Below, piece by piece: positions 42,981-51,200 of a stretch of DNA of 64,000 nucleotides (its first letter is position 1; each line of letters begins with the position of its first letter). A program made the position numbers and the translations under genes. The stretch is from the NCBI RefSeq assembly GCF_900115055.1, contig NZ_FOVD01000006.1:124001-188000 (forward strand), in the 5' to 3' direction. The DNA comes from Chryseobacterium oleae. GTDB taxonomy: Bacteria; Bacteroidota; Bacteroidia; Flavobacteriales; Weeksellaceae. Under the pieces are notes generated by a model. That model made no database searches, had not been told where the DNA came from, and saw only the letters and a list, made by a program, of their open reading frames with translations.

Positions 42981-43685
42981 ATGAAATCAACAAACTTTAA
43001 ATCCAAATTTATTGCACTTTGCATGCTGTTAATGGGGAACTCAGTTCTTTTTTCCCAACAAACTATCATGGAAGCCTTTGGCATACCACTGGAAAGCATA
43101 AAAAAAGATCAAAAAGGTAATATCCTTACCAACGCTCAGTTTTCAGACTCATTATATACGGCAAAATATATTTTTGATCCAATTCTGGAAGGAACAAAAA
43201 TGACAGAGGCTAAACTCAAACTGATCGGCCCAGAACTAATCGCAAAAAAAGTTCCTGAAGCAATAAAACAACTGATTAAAACTCTTGATTTCAAACCAAA
43301 ACCAGCTATCGATTTTACAGTCACCGATATGAAAGGAAAAAAATATCAGCTGTCAAAACTTAAAAACAAAACTGTAGTATTAAATTTTTGGTATACCAAC
43401 TGTGGCCCGTGCATAAAGGAAATTCCCGAGCTCAATGAGTTAGTTAAAGCTAATCCTGATGTCATTTTTATCGCTTTTGCAGAAGATAAATCAAATATCA
43501 CAAAAAAATTTCTAACTAAACATCCATTCACTTATGCCATTGTACCGGATGCATCCAAAATTTCGAGGCAATATGGCATTGCAGCCTTTCCTACTCACTA
43601 TGTAGTTAAAAATGGAATGTTTACTCACAAGTTTATTAGTGACGGTTCTACAAAGAAAATTCAAGATGCAATCAATGAAAAATAA
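42981..43685 (+). CDS. TlpA-like periplasmic thioredoxin
   Basis: Exported thiol-disulfide protein of 234 residues. The signal peptide ends near residue 26 (VLFSQ). An N-terminal helical region of about 85 residues precedes a TlpA/ResA-type thioredoxin domain with FTVTDMKGKKYQLSKLKNK, the active site CGPC (Cys141, Cys144) in WYTNCGPCIKEIPEL, and the cis-Pro loop in IAAFPTHYVV. Such proteins usually keep cytochrome c apoproteins or other envelope proteins reduced. Here the neighbours give no specific partner, although the ACIII cytochromes end about 1.4 kb upstream. It lacks an obvious terminator. Confidence 0.85.
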   Translation: MKSTNFKSKFIALCMLLMGNSVLFSQQTIMEAFGIPLESIKKDQKGNILTNAQFSDSLYTAKYIFDPILEGTKMTEAKLKLIGPELIAKKVPEAIKQLIKTLDFKPKPAIDFTVTDMKGKKYQLSKLKNKTVVLNFWYTNCGPCIKEIPELNELVKANPDVIFIAFAEDKSNITKKFLTKHPFTYAIVPDASKISRQYGIAAFPTHYVVKNGMFTHKFISDGSTKKIQDAINEK

Positions 43686-43894
43686 GTTGGGTTCTCAAAT
43701 CCAATAGTTTACGTTTCTTGTTTACAACACGATTAAAGTGAGTCCCATAATATAATTCTGATGACAAAACATCATGAATAGATATATTACCGGACTTGCT
43801 TTTTTTTTAAGGTATAAAAAGACTCAGGAAAAACAAGTAACACCCCGAAATGAACAAATGAAAAATAAAAACTCACTATTTATATAGGTTTTAC

Positions 43895-43902
43895 TAAATT
43901 TG
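43895..43902 (+). promoter_or_regulatory. Putative -7 box (TAAATTTG) of the lipoprotein-apt operon
   Basis: Perfect TAnnTTTG match 17 bases before the ATG at 43919. No purine-rich ribosome binding site lies between. The rest of the 233-base gap 43686-43918 shows nothing recognisable. Confidence 0.55.
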
Positions 43903-43918
43903 CAGTAAACAAAATAAA

Positions 43919-45118
43919 ATGAAAAAGTTTTCTTTTCTACTTGTTCTCAGTCTGTTGCTTTTTACGGCATGCAGGAAGGATCATGTAGATGCTACGAATA
44001 CTAAAACGCTGCAGTCCAGTATCAATGATATGACTTCCAGCCTTTCAACCATTAAACAGATCAAATTCAGTGAAGCTCTTTATATCCTGAAGACTTTCGG
44101 TGTGGATGCAGAAGGTGATGTAGAAGAACTGAAAGCTCTTGGAAAGCTTATCAACGGAAAAAAAGTTCCGGAGATTCTTACAATGGCTGATGAAGTGGCG
44201 CAGAAAAACGGAATCGAATGGGCCAGCACATCTCCTCCTTCTCTTGGAGAAATGAATATCTTCGGAGATGACAAAGCCAAGGAAACCGATAACAATGATG
44301 TAAAAGCTAATTCATTAAGCATCATCACCAGACCTACTGGAGATGACGGAAACGGAGCCCCTACTTCTATTCAGATCGTTCCGAGACTTGTAGATGCTGC
44401 AGGAAATCCTGTTGCATTTACCGGTGCAGGTTTAGAAGCTACTTTGGAAGTTTTCAGCAACGGAGTAAAGCTTTCTACAGCAAAAAACCTGATGCAGGAT
44501 AATAACTTTAAAGGATTCAATTTAAAATTCTCTTCTATTCCTGCGGCAAAAGTAGTAGACAACAAAATCGACATTACCGTTTCAGTAAAAACGACGGCTA
44601 AGACATTCAAAATGTCAAAAATCGGACTCGATGTAAACCCATCAGCGCTGAAAGTTCCTGCTCCGCCAAAAAATGATTCAACGGCTGTAACTCAGGACCC
44701 CAATGCTGTCATCGATCCAAATAATCCTACAGTAGCACCTACTACATCTACAGATCCAGGCGTAACCACAACTACTCCGTCTGCACCTAAGCAACCGGCA
44801 GCAGATCCAAAAAATACAGTAAGTAAGTTTTTAAACAGTGTAAGCTCTCAAAACCTTAAAGCGGCATATGATAATTCTAGCAACCCAAGCTGGGGAAGTT
44901 ATGAATCATTCTCTAACCCTACTTCAGGTTTTGGTTCAGTGAAGAATGTAAGTGTAAAAAACATTACTACCAATGCGACCAACGCCAGCGGTGCCAGCGT
45001 GAACGCGACTTATGATGTAACGGATAAGAACGGAAAAACAACTTCTTTAAAAGTAACTTTCGGACTTAAAAATGTAAATGGAGACTGGAAAATTTCCAGC
45101 TATAAAATAAACCCATAA
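43919..45118 (+). CDS. Lipoprotein with DUF6694-like N-terminal and NTF2-like C-terminal regions
   Basis: Outer-membrane or periplasmic lipoprotein of 399 residues (lipobox LLFTAC). Residues about 25-110 form a helical region (TLQSSINDMTSSLSTIKQIK) that tentatively resembles DUF6694. A beta domain follows, then a Pro/Thr/Asp-rich linker (about residues 245-295). The last 100 residues (KFLNSVSSQNLKAAYDNSSN, GDWKISSYKINP) look like an NTF2-like lumazine-binding/DUF4878 fold. The function is unknown. The stop codon overlaps the apt start by one base (TAATG), so it is cotranscribed and coupled with a purine salvage enzyme without an evident reason. Confidence 0.65.
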   Translation: MKKFSFLLVLSLLLFTACRKDHVDATNTKTLQSSINDMTSSLSTIKQIKFSEALYILKTFGVDAEGDVEELKALGKLINGKKVPEILTMADEVAQKNGIEWASTSPPSLGEMNIFGDDKAKETDNNDVKANSLSIITRPTGDDGNGAPTSIQIVPRLVDAAGNPVAFTGAGLEATLEVFSNGVKLSTAKNLMQDNNFKGFNLKFSSIPAAKVVDNKIDITVSVKTTAKTFKMSKIGLDVNPSALKVPAPPKNDSTAVTQDPNAVIDPNNPTVAPTTSTDPGVTTTTPSAPKQPAADPKNTVSKFLNSVSSQNLKAAYDNSSNPSWGSYESFSNPTSGFGSVKNVSVKNITTNATNASGASVNATYDVTDKNGKTTSLKVTFGLKNVNGDWKISSYKINP

Positions 45119-45654
45119 TGGCTTCACAAGAACTGATCAAAAGACTGGAACAAACCATTGAAAATATTCCTGATTTTCCCATTCCGGGAATCCAATTCAA
45201 GGATATTTCACCTATTTTCCTGGACCCGAAGCTTTATGAAGATGTCATCACAGAGCTGGCTGCTTTCAGCAAAGGAAAAATAGACGCTGTATGCGGAATA
45301 GAAAGCCGTGGCTATCTCTTCGGTATTGCCATAGCGGTTGCTTTGGAAGTTCCGTTTATTTTAATCAGAAAAGCAGGAAAACTTCCTCCACCTGTCATTT
45401 CAGAAAAATATGATCTTGAATACGGAAGTGCCATCATAGAAACCCGTGACGGACAGATCAAAAAAGGACAGAGAATTCTGATCCATGACGATCTTCTGGC
45501 AACAGGAGGAACTACAGAAGCAGCCGCTAAATTGGTAGAAAAACAAGGTGCCACCGTTTCCCAGTTCAGTTTCCTGATCGGATTAAAAGATCTTAATGGA
45601 ACCGAAAAACTTAGTAAATTCGGGGCTGAAGTCTACAGCATCCTGGAATATTAA
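45118..45654 (+). CDS. apt: Adenine phosphoribosyltransferase
   Basis: Salvages adenine to AMP with PRPP. The 178 residues are full length. IENIPDFPIPGIQFKDISPI is typical of the N terminus. GIESRGYLFGIAIA and RKAGKLPPPVISEKYDLEYG are substrate loops. The PRPP-binding motif is ILIHDDLLATGGTTEAA. Translation is coupled to the preceding lipoprotein gene by a TAATG overlap. A dispersed repeat lies about 40 bases after the stop. Confidence 0.97.
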   Translation: MASQELIKRLEQTIENIPDFPIPGIQFKDISPIFLDPKLYEDVITELAAFSKGKIDAVCGIESRGYLFGIAIAVALEVPFILIRKAGKLPPPVISEKYDLEYGSAIIETRDGQIKKGQRILIHDDLLATGGTTEAAAKLVEKQGATVSQFSFLIGLKDLNGTEKLSKFGAEVYSILEY

Positions 45655-45691
45655 GCTATTCATATAAAAACAAAAATATGGGTTGTAAAGA

Positions 45692-45716
45692 TGTCACGCT
45701 GAGCGGAGTCGAAGCG
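45692..45716. repeat. Dispersed intergenic repeat (TGTCACGCTGAGCGGAGTCG type)
   Basis: A 25-base GC-rich segment in an AT-rich gap. It matches from memory a very common Bacteroidetes intergenic repeat of the form GTCACGCTGAGC...GTCGAAGCG. Only one copy is in this window, so its repeat nature rests on recognition and not on this sequence. Confidence 0.5.
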
Positions 45717-45773
45717 TTTTGACCATTAACATCTGACAATTCACAACATTTTCACAATAATACTTCAAAGTAT

Positions 45774-45804
45774 TTTGTAAATCATTCAGAAACAATTAAA
45801 TTTG
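45774..45804 (+). promoter_or_regulatory. Promoter of the TPR-ribH operon
   Basis: TTTG (45774-45777), a 19-base spacer and TAAATTTG (45797-45804), 21 bases before the start codon. Confidence 0.7.
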
Positions 45805-45825
45805 CAGTTCAATTTTTAAGAATTT

Positions 45826-46533
45826 ATGGCAAAATTGGGAAAGAATGCTCAGAACGAGCAAGAAGGTAAAGAAACAGTTGAGTTCTTTAAAGACCTTGAC
45901 AGAGAGGCTCTAAACACAGAGAGATTCCTTGAGAAATATTCAAAGCAATTGGGTATTGTATTCGGGGTATTGGTTTTGGGTGTTTTAGGATTCTTTGCTT
46001 ACAAACAGTTTGTAGTGGCTCCTAAGAACGTTGAAGCTGTAAAAGGTTTCCTTGCTGCTCAGAAAAACCAAACTTCTGGGAAAGATAAAGAAGCCCTAGG
46101 TGGAAATTCTGCAGCTAACCCAGGTTTTGTAGGAACATATAACGACTATTCAGGTACAAAAATTGGTGAATTGGCTGCTTACAATGCTGGTTTACTGAAA
46201 TTCAAAGCTGGAAAATTTCAGGAAGCTTACGATCTTTTAGATAAATTTTCATCTGACAACAAAACATTAATGGCATTGAAATTCGGTGCTATGGCAGATG
46301 CAAAATCAGGTCTTAACAAAAACGACGAAGCGCTATCTTTATTAGACAAAGCGTCAACTGCTTCCAACGATGCTTATACCACTTACTATTTCACAAGAAA
46401 AGCAGGTATTGTAGCATTAGGATTAAAGAAAAATGCAGAAGCTAAGAAATACTTCTCAGCAATTGACGAGAAATATCAGGACTACGATAACGGAATGTCT
46501 GATTCTTATATTGAAATGACTAAATATTTTTAA
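45826..46533 (+). CDS. TPR-containing inner-membrane protein (YfgM-like)
   Basis: Membrane-anchored protein of 235 residues. A charged cytoplasmic N terminus precedes one membrane helix (about residues 42-62) and a periplasmic Ala/Lys-rich helical region with tetratricopeptide-like repeats (AAYNAGLLKFKAGKFQEAYD, ALSLLDKAS, YYFTRKAGIVALGLKKNAEA). The layout matches YfgM-type proteins that assist the translocon or periplasmic chaperones, but that role is only inferred. It lies three bases before ribH with its own promoter, so the pair forms an operon. Confidence 0.8.
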   Translation: MAKLGKNAQNEQEGKETVEFFKDLDREALNTERFLEKYSKQLGIVFGVLVLGVLGFFAYKQFVVAPKNVEAVKGFLAAQKNQTSGKDKEALGGNSAANPGFVGTYNDYSGTKIGELAAYNAGLLKFKAGKFQEAYDLLDKFSSDNKTLMALKFGAMADAKSGLNKNDEALSLLDKASTASNDAYTTYYFTRKAGIVALGLKKNAEAKKYFSAIDEKYQDYDNGMSDSYIEMTKYF

Positions 46534-46536
46534 AAA

Positions 46537-47055
46537 ATGGCAACAGTTAATCTATCCGATTACAAGCCACTTCATATAACAAATGCCGAAGATTTTTCTA
46601 TCGGCATTGTTTTTTCTGAGTGGAATGATTTTGTAACTTACAATCTTCGTGATGCAGCTCTGGAAATTCTTGAAAAAGAAGGGGTAAAAGCAGAAAACAT
46701 CAGACTATTCCCGGTTCCGGGTGCCTTTGAGCTGAACTACGCAAGCATGCAGCTTTGCAAAGAAAGAAAATATGATGCAGTGATTGCTATCGGATGTGTC
46801 ATCCGCGGCGAAACTCCTCACTTCGACTTTGTATGCTCAGCAGTAGCACAGGGAATCAAAGACTGTAATATTTTAACGGACACCCCTACTATTTTCTGCG
46901 TTCTGACAGACGACACCAAGGAACAGTCTATCGCCAGAAGCGGTGGAGATTTAGGAAACAAAGGTGTAGAAGCTGCCGTAACCGCTTTGAGAATGATTGA
47001 TTTTAAAAAGAATCTTTCTGACAAAAAAGGAAACATCGGTTTCGGACACTCTTAA
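46537..47055 (+). CDS. ribH: 6,7-dimethyl-8-ribityllumazine synthase
   Basis: Condenses 5-amino-6-ribitylaminouracil with 3,4-dihydroxybutanone phosphate, the penultimate step of riboflavin synthesis. The 172 residues contain FSEWNDFVTYNL, FPVPGAFELNYAS, AIGCVIRGETPHFDFVCSAV with the catalytic His, and FCVLTDDTKEQSIARSGG. It is full length. It is the second gene after the TPR protein and ends at a strong terminator. Confidence 0.96.
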   Translation: MATVNLSDYKPLHITNAEDFSIGIVFSEWNDFVTYNLRDAALEILEKEGVKAENIRLFPVPGAFELNYASMQLCKERKYDAVIAIGCVIRGETPHFDFVCSAVAQGIKDCNILTDTPTIFCVLTDDTKEQSIARSGGDLGNKGVEAAVTALRMIDFKKNLSDKKGNIGFGHS

Positions 47056-47080
47056 TTTTAATTCAACTTAACAGTATACA

Positions 47081-47107
47081 GGGCTATTTTTTAATAGCCC
47101 TTTTTTT
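47081..47107 (+). terminator. Terminator after ribH
   Basis: Stem GGGCTATT / AATAGCCC (47081-47100) followed by seven T. Confidence 0.93.
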
Positions 47108-47244
47108 ATGGACACTCTTTTCCTGCTATTCATTTTATGCATTCGTTTAACTATATAATAAGTTAATCCTTCATCAATAATTCAAAAAAATGATAAGAAA
47201 TGTCATGTTTCCGTTTTTTTTCACTGAAAGTTATATACAAAAAC

Positions 47245-47252
47245 TATCTTTG
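47245..47252 (+). promoter_or_regulatory. Putative -7 box (TATCTTTG) of the LtaS-like gene
   Basis: TAnnTTTG match 26 bases before the ATG at 47279, with no evident -33 element. Confidence 0.5.
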
Positions 47253-47278
47253 CGGAAATTAACTTATACATTACGTGC

Positions 47279-49357
47279 ATGTTTCCAAGTAAAATAAAAC
47301 CATTCTTGTATCTAGGGATTTTTTATCTGATTATCTCACTGATCATACGGATTGTATTCTTTTTTCATCCGATCACTACGGCCAGCTTTGGATTTTTTGA
47401 AGTCATCAAAGTTCTGTCTATTGGTCTTTTGAATGATATTTTTGCTTTTACGCTAGCCAGTACCCTTTTGGCGGTCTACTTTTTATTCCTATCGAATTCA
47501 AAATACAAAAAGCCATACGGATATATTATTTTTGGCGCATTAGTGCTGTTTTTCCTGTACATTCTGCTCATTCCCAATAATATTTTCAATCAGTACGGAG
47601 GATCCATTTCTGAAGTGGCCCTTGCGTTCGTAGGAATCAAGACTATTTTCTTTGGGTTAATGCTTTTCCTCCCTTCAAAAAGGATAAAAATCAGGAATGT
47701 ACTCTATTTCATTACGTTATTATTATATGTTCTTCTGATCATTTTCAATGCGGTAAGTGAGTATTTCTTTTATAACGAATTTGGGGTACGCTACAACTTC
47801 ATCGCTGTAGATTATCTGATCTATACCAATGAGGTTATCGGAAACATCATGGAAAGTTACCCTGTTGTTCCATTATTTTCAGCGATTCTCATCGTTACTT
47901 TAGCCGTGACATGGTTTATCTATAAAAAAACAAAAGACGAGCTTTTAGAACTTCCGAATTTCAAACAGAAAATGATACTTCTGGGATCTTTCGTGGTTCT
48001 TGCCGGCATCAGTCTTTTCGGGTTATCTTCATTAATGCAGCTCAGATCGGACAATGTCTTTGCTGACGAGATTGAAAACAACGGACTTCCTAAATTCTAC
48101 TGGGCTTTCACCCACAACGAACTGGATTATTTCCAGTTTTACCCGCAGATTGGTCAGCAGGACGCTGAAAAGAACTTTTTAAGCCAGTATTCTGAACCTT
48201 CACTATCAAGAAATGTTGTTTCAGAACAGCCTGAACTGAAGAAAAATGTAGTCCTGATCTCTATTGAAAGTTTATCAGCAGACTTCATGGCACATTATGG
48301 CGGTACTTTAAAGATCACTCCTTTCTTAGACAGCCTTGCTGAGCGCTCCATGATGTTCACCAATCTTTATGCAACCGGAAACAGAACCGTAAGAGGACTT
48401 GAGGCATTAACCCTTTGTATTCCCCCTACTGCCGGAGAAAGTATCATTAAAAGAGATGACAATAAAAATAAATTCACAACCGGAAGCGTATTCAAATCTA
48501 AAGGATACGATGTAAAATTCCTGTACGGAGGCTACAGCTATTTCGATAATATGCAGGACTTTTTTGCTGGAAACGGCTACGGAATTGTCGACAGAAATAA
48601 TTTCAAGCCTGAAGAAATCACATTCGCCAATGTTTGGGGTGTTGCTGACGAAGATATGGCTAAAAAGGCAATTCAGACGATGAATGCTGAAGCCAAATCC
48701 GGGAAACCGTTTTTCAATCATTGGATGACAGTTTCCAACCACAGACCTTTTACGTATCCTGATGGAAGGATTGATATCCCTGGAACCGCAAAATCCCGTG
48801 ATGGAGGTGTAAAATACACCGATTATTCACTGAAACTGTTCTTTGAAATGGCTAAAAAACAGGATTGGTACAAAAATACAGTCTTCGTAATCATTGCTGA
48901 TCATTGCGCATCCAGCGCAGGGAAAACAGAACTTCCAATGGACAAATACAGAATTCCAGCAATGATCTTCTCGGAAGGATTTATTGAGCCTCAGAAATTT
49001 GATAAGCTGATGTCTCAGATCGATATCATGCCTACCCTTTTCGGACTGTTGAATTTCAATTATCAATCTAAATTCCTTGGCCAGGATGTCTTCAAAAAAG
49101 AATTCCAGCCAAAAGCTTATATCGCAACTTACCAGGATCTTGGTTTTGTAAAAGACGGACGCTTGACCATCATTTCACCTGTTAAAAAAGTAAAACAGTA
49201 TTCTTTACAGCTGGAATCCAGCAGCCTGGCTCCTGAATTCAAACTGTATTATGATGAAAAACTGATGAAGGATCCTGATCAGAAACTGGTCAATGACGCT
49301 GTTTCTGCCTATCAGTCCACTTCATTCTGGTTAAAAGAAAAGAAACTTAACCGATAA
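47279..49357 (+). CDS. LtaS-family phosphoglycerol transferase (sulfatase fold)
   Basis: Inner-membrane protein of 692 residues with an alkaline-phosphatase/sulfatase-type catalytic domain outside. Five to six helices occupy about residues 10-260. The catalytic domain has LISIESLSADFMAHYGG with the metal-binding Glu330, ATGNRTVRGLEAL with the catalytic Thr370, FFNHWMTVSNHRPF and VFVIIADHCASS. Gram-positive LtaS makes lipoteichoic acid. In Gram-negative bacteria, relatives (OpgB-like, or lipid A/glycan modifying) move phosphoglycerol or phosphoethanolamine to envelope glycans, so the acceptor here is unknown. The last 11 bases overlap the convergent gene. Confidence 0.9.
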   Translation: MFPSKIKPFLYLGIFYLIISLIIRIVFFFHPITTASFGFFEVIKVLSIGLLNDIFAFTLASTLLAVYFLFLSNSKYKKPYGYIIFGALVLFFLYILLIPNNIFNQYGGSISEVALAFVGIKTIFFGLMLFLPSKRIKIRNVLYFITLLLYVLLIIFNAVSEYFFYNEFGVRYNFIAVDYLIYTNEVIGNIMESYPVVPLFSAILIVTLAVTWFIYKKTKDELLELPNFKQKMILLGSFVVLAGISLFGLSSLMQLRSDNVFADEIENNGLPKFYWAFTHNELDYFQFYPQIGQQDAEKNFLSQYSEPSLSRNVVSEQPELKKNVVLISIESLSADFMAHYGGTLKITPFLDSLAERSMMFTNLYATGNRTVRGLEALTLCIPPTAGESIIKRDDNKNKFTTGSVFKSKGYDVKFLYGGYSYFDNMQDFFAGNGYGIVDRNNFKPEEITFANVWGVADEDMAKKAIQTMNAEAKSGKPFFNHWMTVSNHRPFTYPDGRIDIPGTAKSRDGGVKYTDYSLKLFFEMAKKQDWYKNTVFVIIADHCASSAGKTELPMDKYRIPAMIFSEGFIEPQKFDKLMSQIDIMPTLFGLLNFNYQSKFLGQDVFKKEFQPKAYIATYQDLGFVKDGRLTIISPVKKVKQYSLQLESSSLAPEFKLYYDEKLMKDPDQKLVNDAVSAYQSTSFWLKEKKLNR

Positions 49358-50474
49358 GGTGAGGAACAAAACGGCTCTGGTTATTGGTGATCAGGTGAAC
49401 ACTTTCCCTGATCCCGATGCCGGCAGGCTCCTGCCCGATAACCCAACTGCCTATGACCGGATAATTCCCATTAAAATTGGGAAGGTCAAATAGCTGCTGA
49501 TAAATAAACCCCTCTTTACCGTATATGCCATCGTTCTGCTCAACCGGAATATTATTTTTGTGAAGGATCACATTCGCTCCCTCTCTTGAATAAATAGGTT
49601 TTTTAGCAAAATCTTTCAGATGTCTCGGTTCAAAATAAGATTCCAGCAGATAAGGATGATTCGGATACATCTCCCAGAGAATCGGTAAAAGAGCTTTGGA
49701 GGAAAGTAAAATTTTCCAGGCCGGTTCGATCCATTGCGATCTGAATCCGTTTTTCACAAGCTTTTCGCCAAAACCGTCTGCAAGAATCCATTCATAAGGA
49801 TACAGCTTGAAAATATATTCCATCACCGAGCGGTCTCCGGCTACGAATTCTGAAATATCTTCCGCCCATCCGATGTCCTGAACGGGAATAAATTCCGTAT
49901 CAAAACCCGCCTGTGAAGCACAGTCACGCATGTATTCCACATTGGTAACATCTTCAATATTAGTAAGAGATGCAAAATAAATATGATGCGGATTCATATA
50001 ATTTTTCAGATGCTTCCAATAGCCCACCAGTTTCTCATGAATCGAGTTGAACTGATCTTTATAGGGATACAATTCCTGAAGCCAATACCATTGAATAACC
50101 GACCCTTCGTACAGTGACGTCGGTGTATCGGCATTAAATTCAAGTAATTTCAGGTTTTTACCATCAAAACCGAAATCAAATCTCCCATAAATGGACGGAT
50201 GATCTTCTTCCCAGCTCATGATGATGTAATTCCGGAACCATTCAGGAATATTGAATTTGTCCCACAGATTTTTTTCAATAATATAATCTACCGCTTCCAG
50301 ACACATCTGCCAAAGCTCGGCAGTGGCCGTTTCTATGGTATTAATTTCTTCGGGAGTCAATTGGTAATAATGGCTTTCGTCCCAATAAAGACCATCCAAA
50401 GAATGATATCCGAAGCCTAGATTTTCAAGCTTATGCTGCCAGTCCTTCCTGAACTGTGATTGAATTCTTTCCAT
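49347..50474 (-). CDS. Glutathionylspermidine synthase-family ATP-grasp protein (YgiC/YjfC-like)
   Basis: Stand-alone ATP-grasp domain (375 residues) related to the synthetase half of E. coli Gsp and to YgiC/YjfC. Matches include LEFNADTPTSLYEGSVIQWYW, HPYLLESYFEPRHL, YSREGANVILHKNN and the C-terminal PVIGSWVIGQEPAGIGIRES. The fold forms an amide bond between a carboxylate and an amine, but YgiC does not make glutathionylspermidine and its substrate is unsettled. The amidase half is absent. It lies three bases after a small lipoprotein that resembles the tail of YgiB, and its 3' end overlaps the convergent LtaS-like gene. Confidence 0.88.
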   Translation of the reverse strand: MERIQSQFRKDWQHKLENLGFGYHSLDGLYWDESHYYQLTPEEINTIETATAELWQMCLEAVDYIIEKNLWDKFNIPEWFRNYIIMSWEEDHPSIYGRFDFGFDGKNLKLLEFNADTPTSLYEGSVIQWYWLQELYPYKDQFNSIHEKLVGYWKHLKNYMNPHHIYFASLTNIEDVTNVEYMRDCASQAGFDTEFIPVQDIGWAEDISEFVAGDRSVMEYIFKLYPYEWILADGFGEKLVKNGFRSQWIEPAWKILLSSKALLPILWEMYPNHPYLLESYFEPRHLKDFAKKPIYSREGANVILHKNNIPVEQNDGIYGKEGFIYQQLFDLPNFNGNYPVIGSWVIGQEPAGIGIRESVHLITNNQSRFVPHLIG

Positions 50475-50477
50475 AGT

Positions 50478-50804
50478 TTATGATGATGCGCTGAAACCAC
50501 TTCTTCCCAACTGGCCTCTTACTACATTTCCTTTGTAATTATTTCTTCCGACATTGGATTTGGTGCTTATCGCATCACTGTAATAGCCGGCCTTCTGATA
50601 AGATCCGTAGCTATATGCTCCATACGGTCTGAAGGCGTGGTACAGGAGAATTCCAGCCATAAAACCATGGGATCTGGAATAAGAAGCCGTAGTATCTGAC
50701 CTCATGTAGACTTTCTTTTCTGCTTTATCTTTAGGCTTTTCCTGAGAACAGGCAGCCAATATACTTGTAACGAAAAGTAATTTGATAGAACTGGACTTTT
50801 TCAT
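50478..50804 (-). CDS. Small lipoprotein resembling the YgiB/DUF1190 C-terminal half
   Basis: Lipoprotein of 108 residues (lipobox SILAAC). After a Lys-rich stretch it has GFMAGILLYHAF and a Tyr/Gly/Ser-rich tail ending RGQLGRSGFSAS. This pattern resembles the last part of E. coli YgiB (a GYMMG-like segment followed by a C-terminal RGGFG), and ygiB is next to ygiC there too. The similarity is by eye and short. It lies three bases before the YgiC-like gene and overlaps the upstream lipoprotein gene by one base, forming a three-gene operon. Confidence 0.6.
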   Translation of the reverse strand: MKKSSSIKLLFVTSILAACSQEKPKDKAEKKVYMRSDTTASYSRSHGFMAGILLYHAFRPYGAYSYGSYQKAGYYSDAISTKSNVGRNNYKGNVVRGQLGRSGFSASS

Positions 50805-51124
50805 TATTGAACCGTTATAAAAAATTCATAGTCTTTTTTCGTTTTGGCAATATGGTCGTTGCCATCACTGTCTTCGCCTCCCACAAGGGTGTCTCCAAGA
50901 CTTGGAATCGTGTCTTTTTTTATAATTTCTCTGAATAGCTGTTTATCCTTCCATATCCTGTGTTTGGTAATGAGAACATCAGCATTATCAATATGTTCAA
51001 CGGAAAGTTCTGTTTCAATAGAACCCGTCTTGTCTACGCTGCTTACTTCGTCTTCTTTTTCTTTTTTACAGGCTGTAAATGCCAATATCCCAACTGATAA
51101 CAGGCAAAGTTTAATTTTTTTCAC
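50804..51124 (-). CDS. Small lipoprotein of unknown function
   Basis: Predicted lipoprotein of 106 residues (lipobox ILAFTAC), followed by a Lys/Glu/Asp-rich linker and a short beta-rich part (NADVLITKHRIWKDKQLF, KDYEFFITVQ). I recognise no family. It is first in an operon with the YgiB-like and YgiC-like genes, with a TACTTTTG box (51143-51150) upstream, so it may join the same envelope function. Confidence 0.7.
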   Translation of the reverse strand: MKKIKLCLLSVGILAFTACKKEKEDEVSSVDKTGSIETELSVEHIDNADVLITKHRIWKDKQLFREIIKKDTIPSLGDTLVGGEDSDGNDHIAKTKKDYEFFITVQ

Positions 51125-51142
51125 GTGGGCAGTAATTTTTCA

Positions 51143-51150
51143 CAAAAGTA
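51143..51150 (-). promoter_or_regulatory. Putative -7 box (TACTTTTG) of the lipoprotein/YgiC-like operon
   Basis: TAnnTTTG match on the minus strand, 19 bases before the start codon. There is no clear -33 element. Confidence 0.5.
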
Positions 51151-51200
51151 GTAATTTAGTAATGATATTATTTTAAATTTACAAGGCAAAAATTTTTATT

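Noticed and set aside
47279..49357. Lipoteichoic acid synthase in the strict sense
   Set aside because: The organism is Gram-negative, so the sulfatase-fold transferase must modify another envelope glycan. Only the family name is kept.
49347..50474. True glutathionylspermidine synthetase/amidase
   Set aside because: The amidase domain is missing and YgiC-like stand-alone domains do not make glutathionylspermidine.
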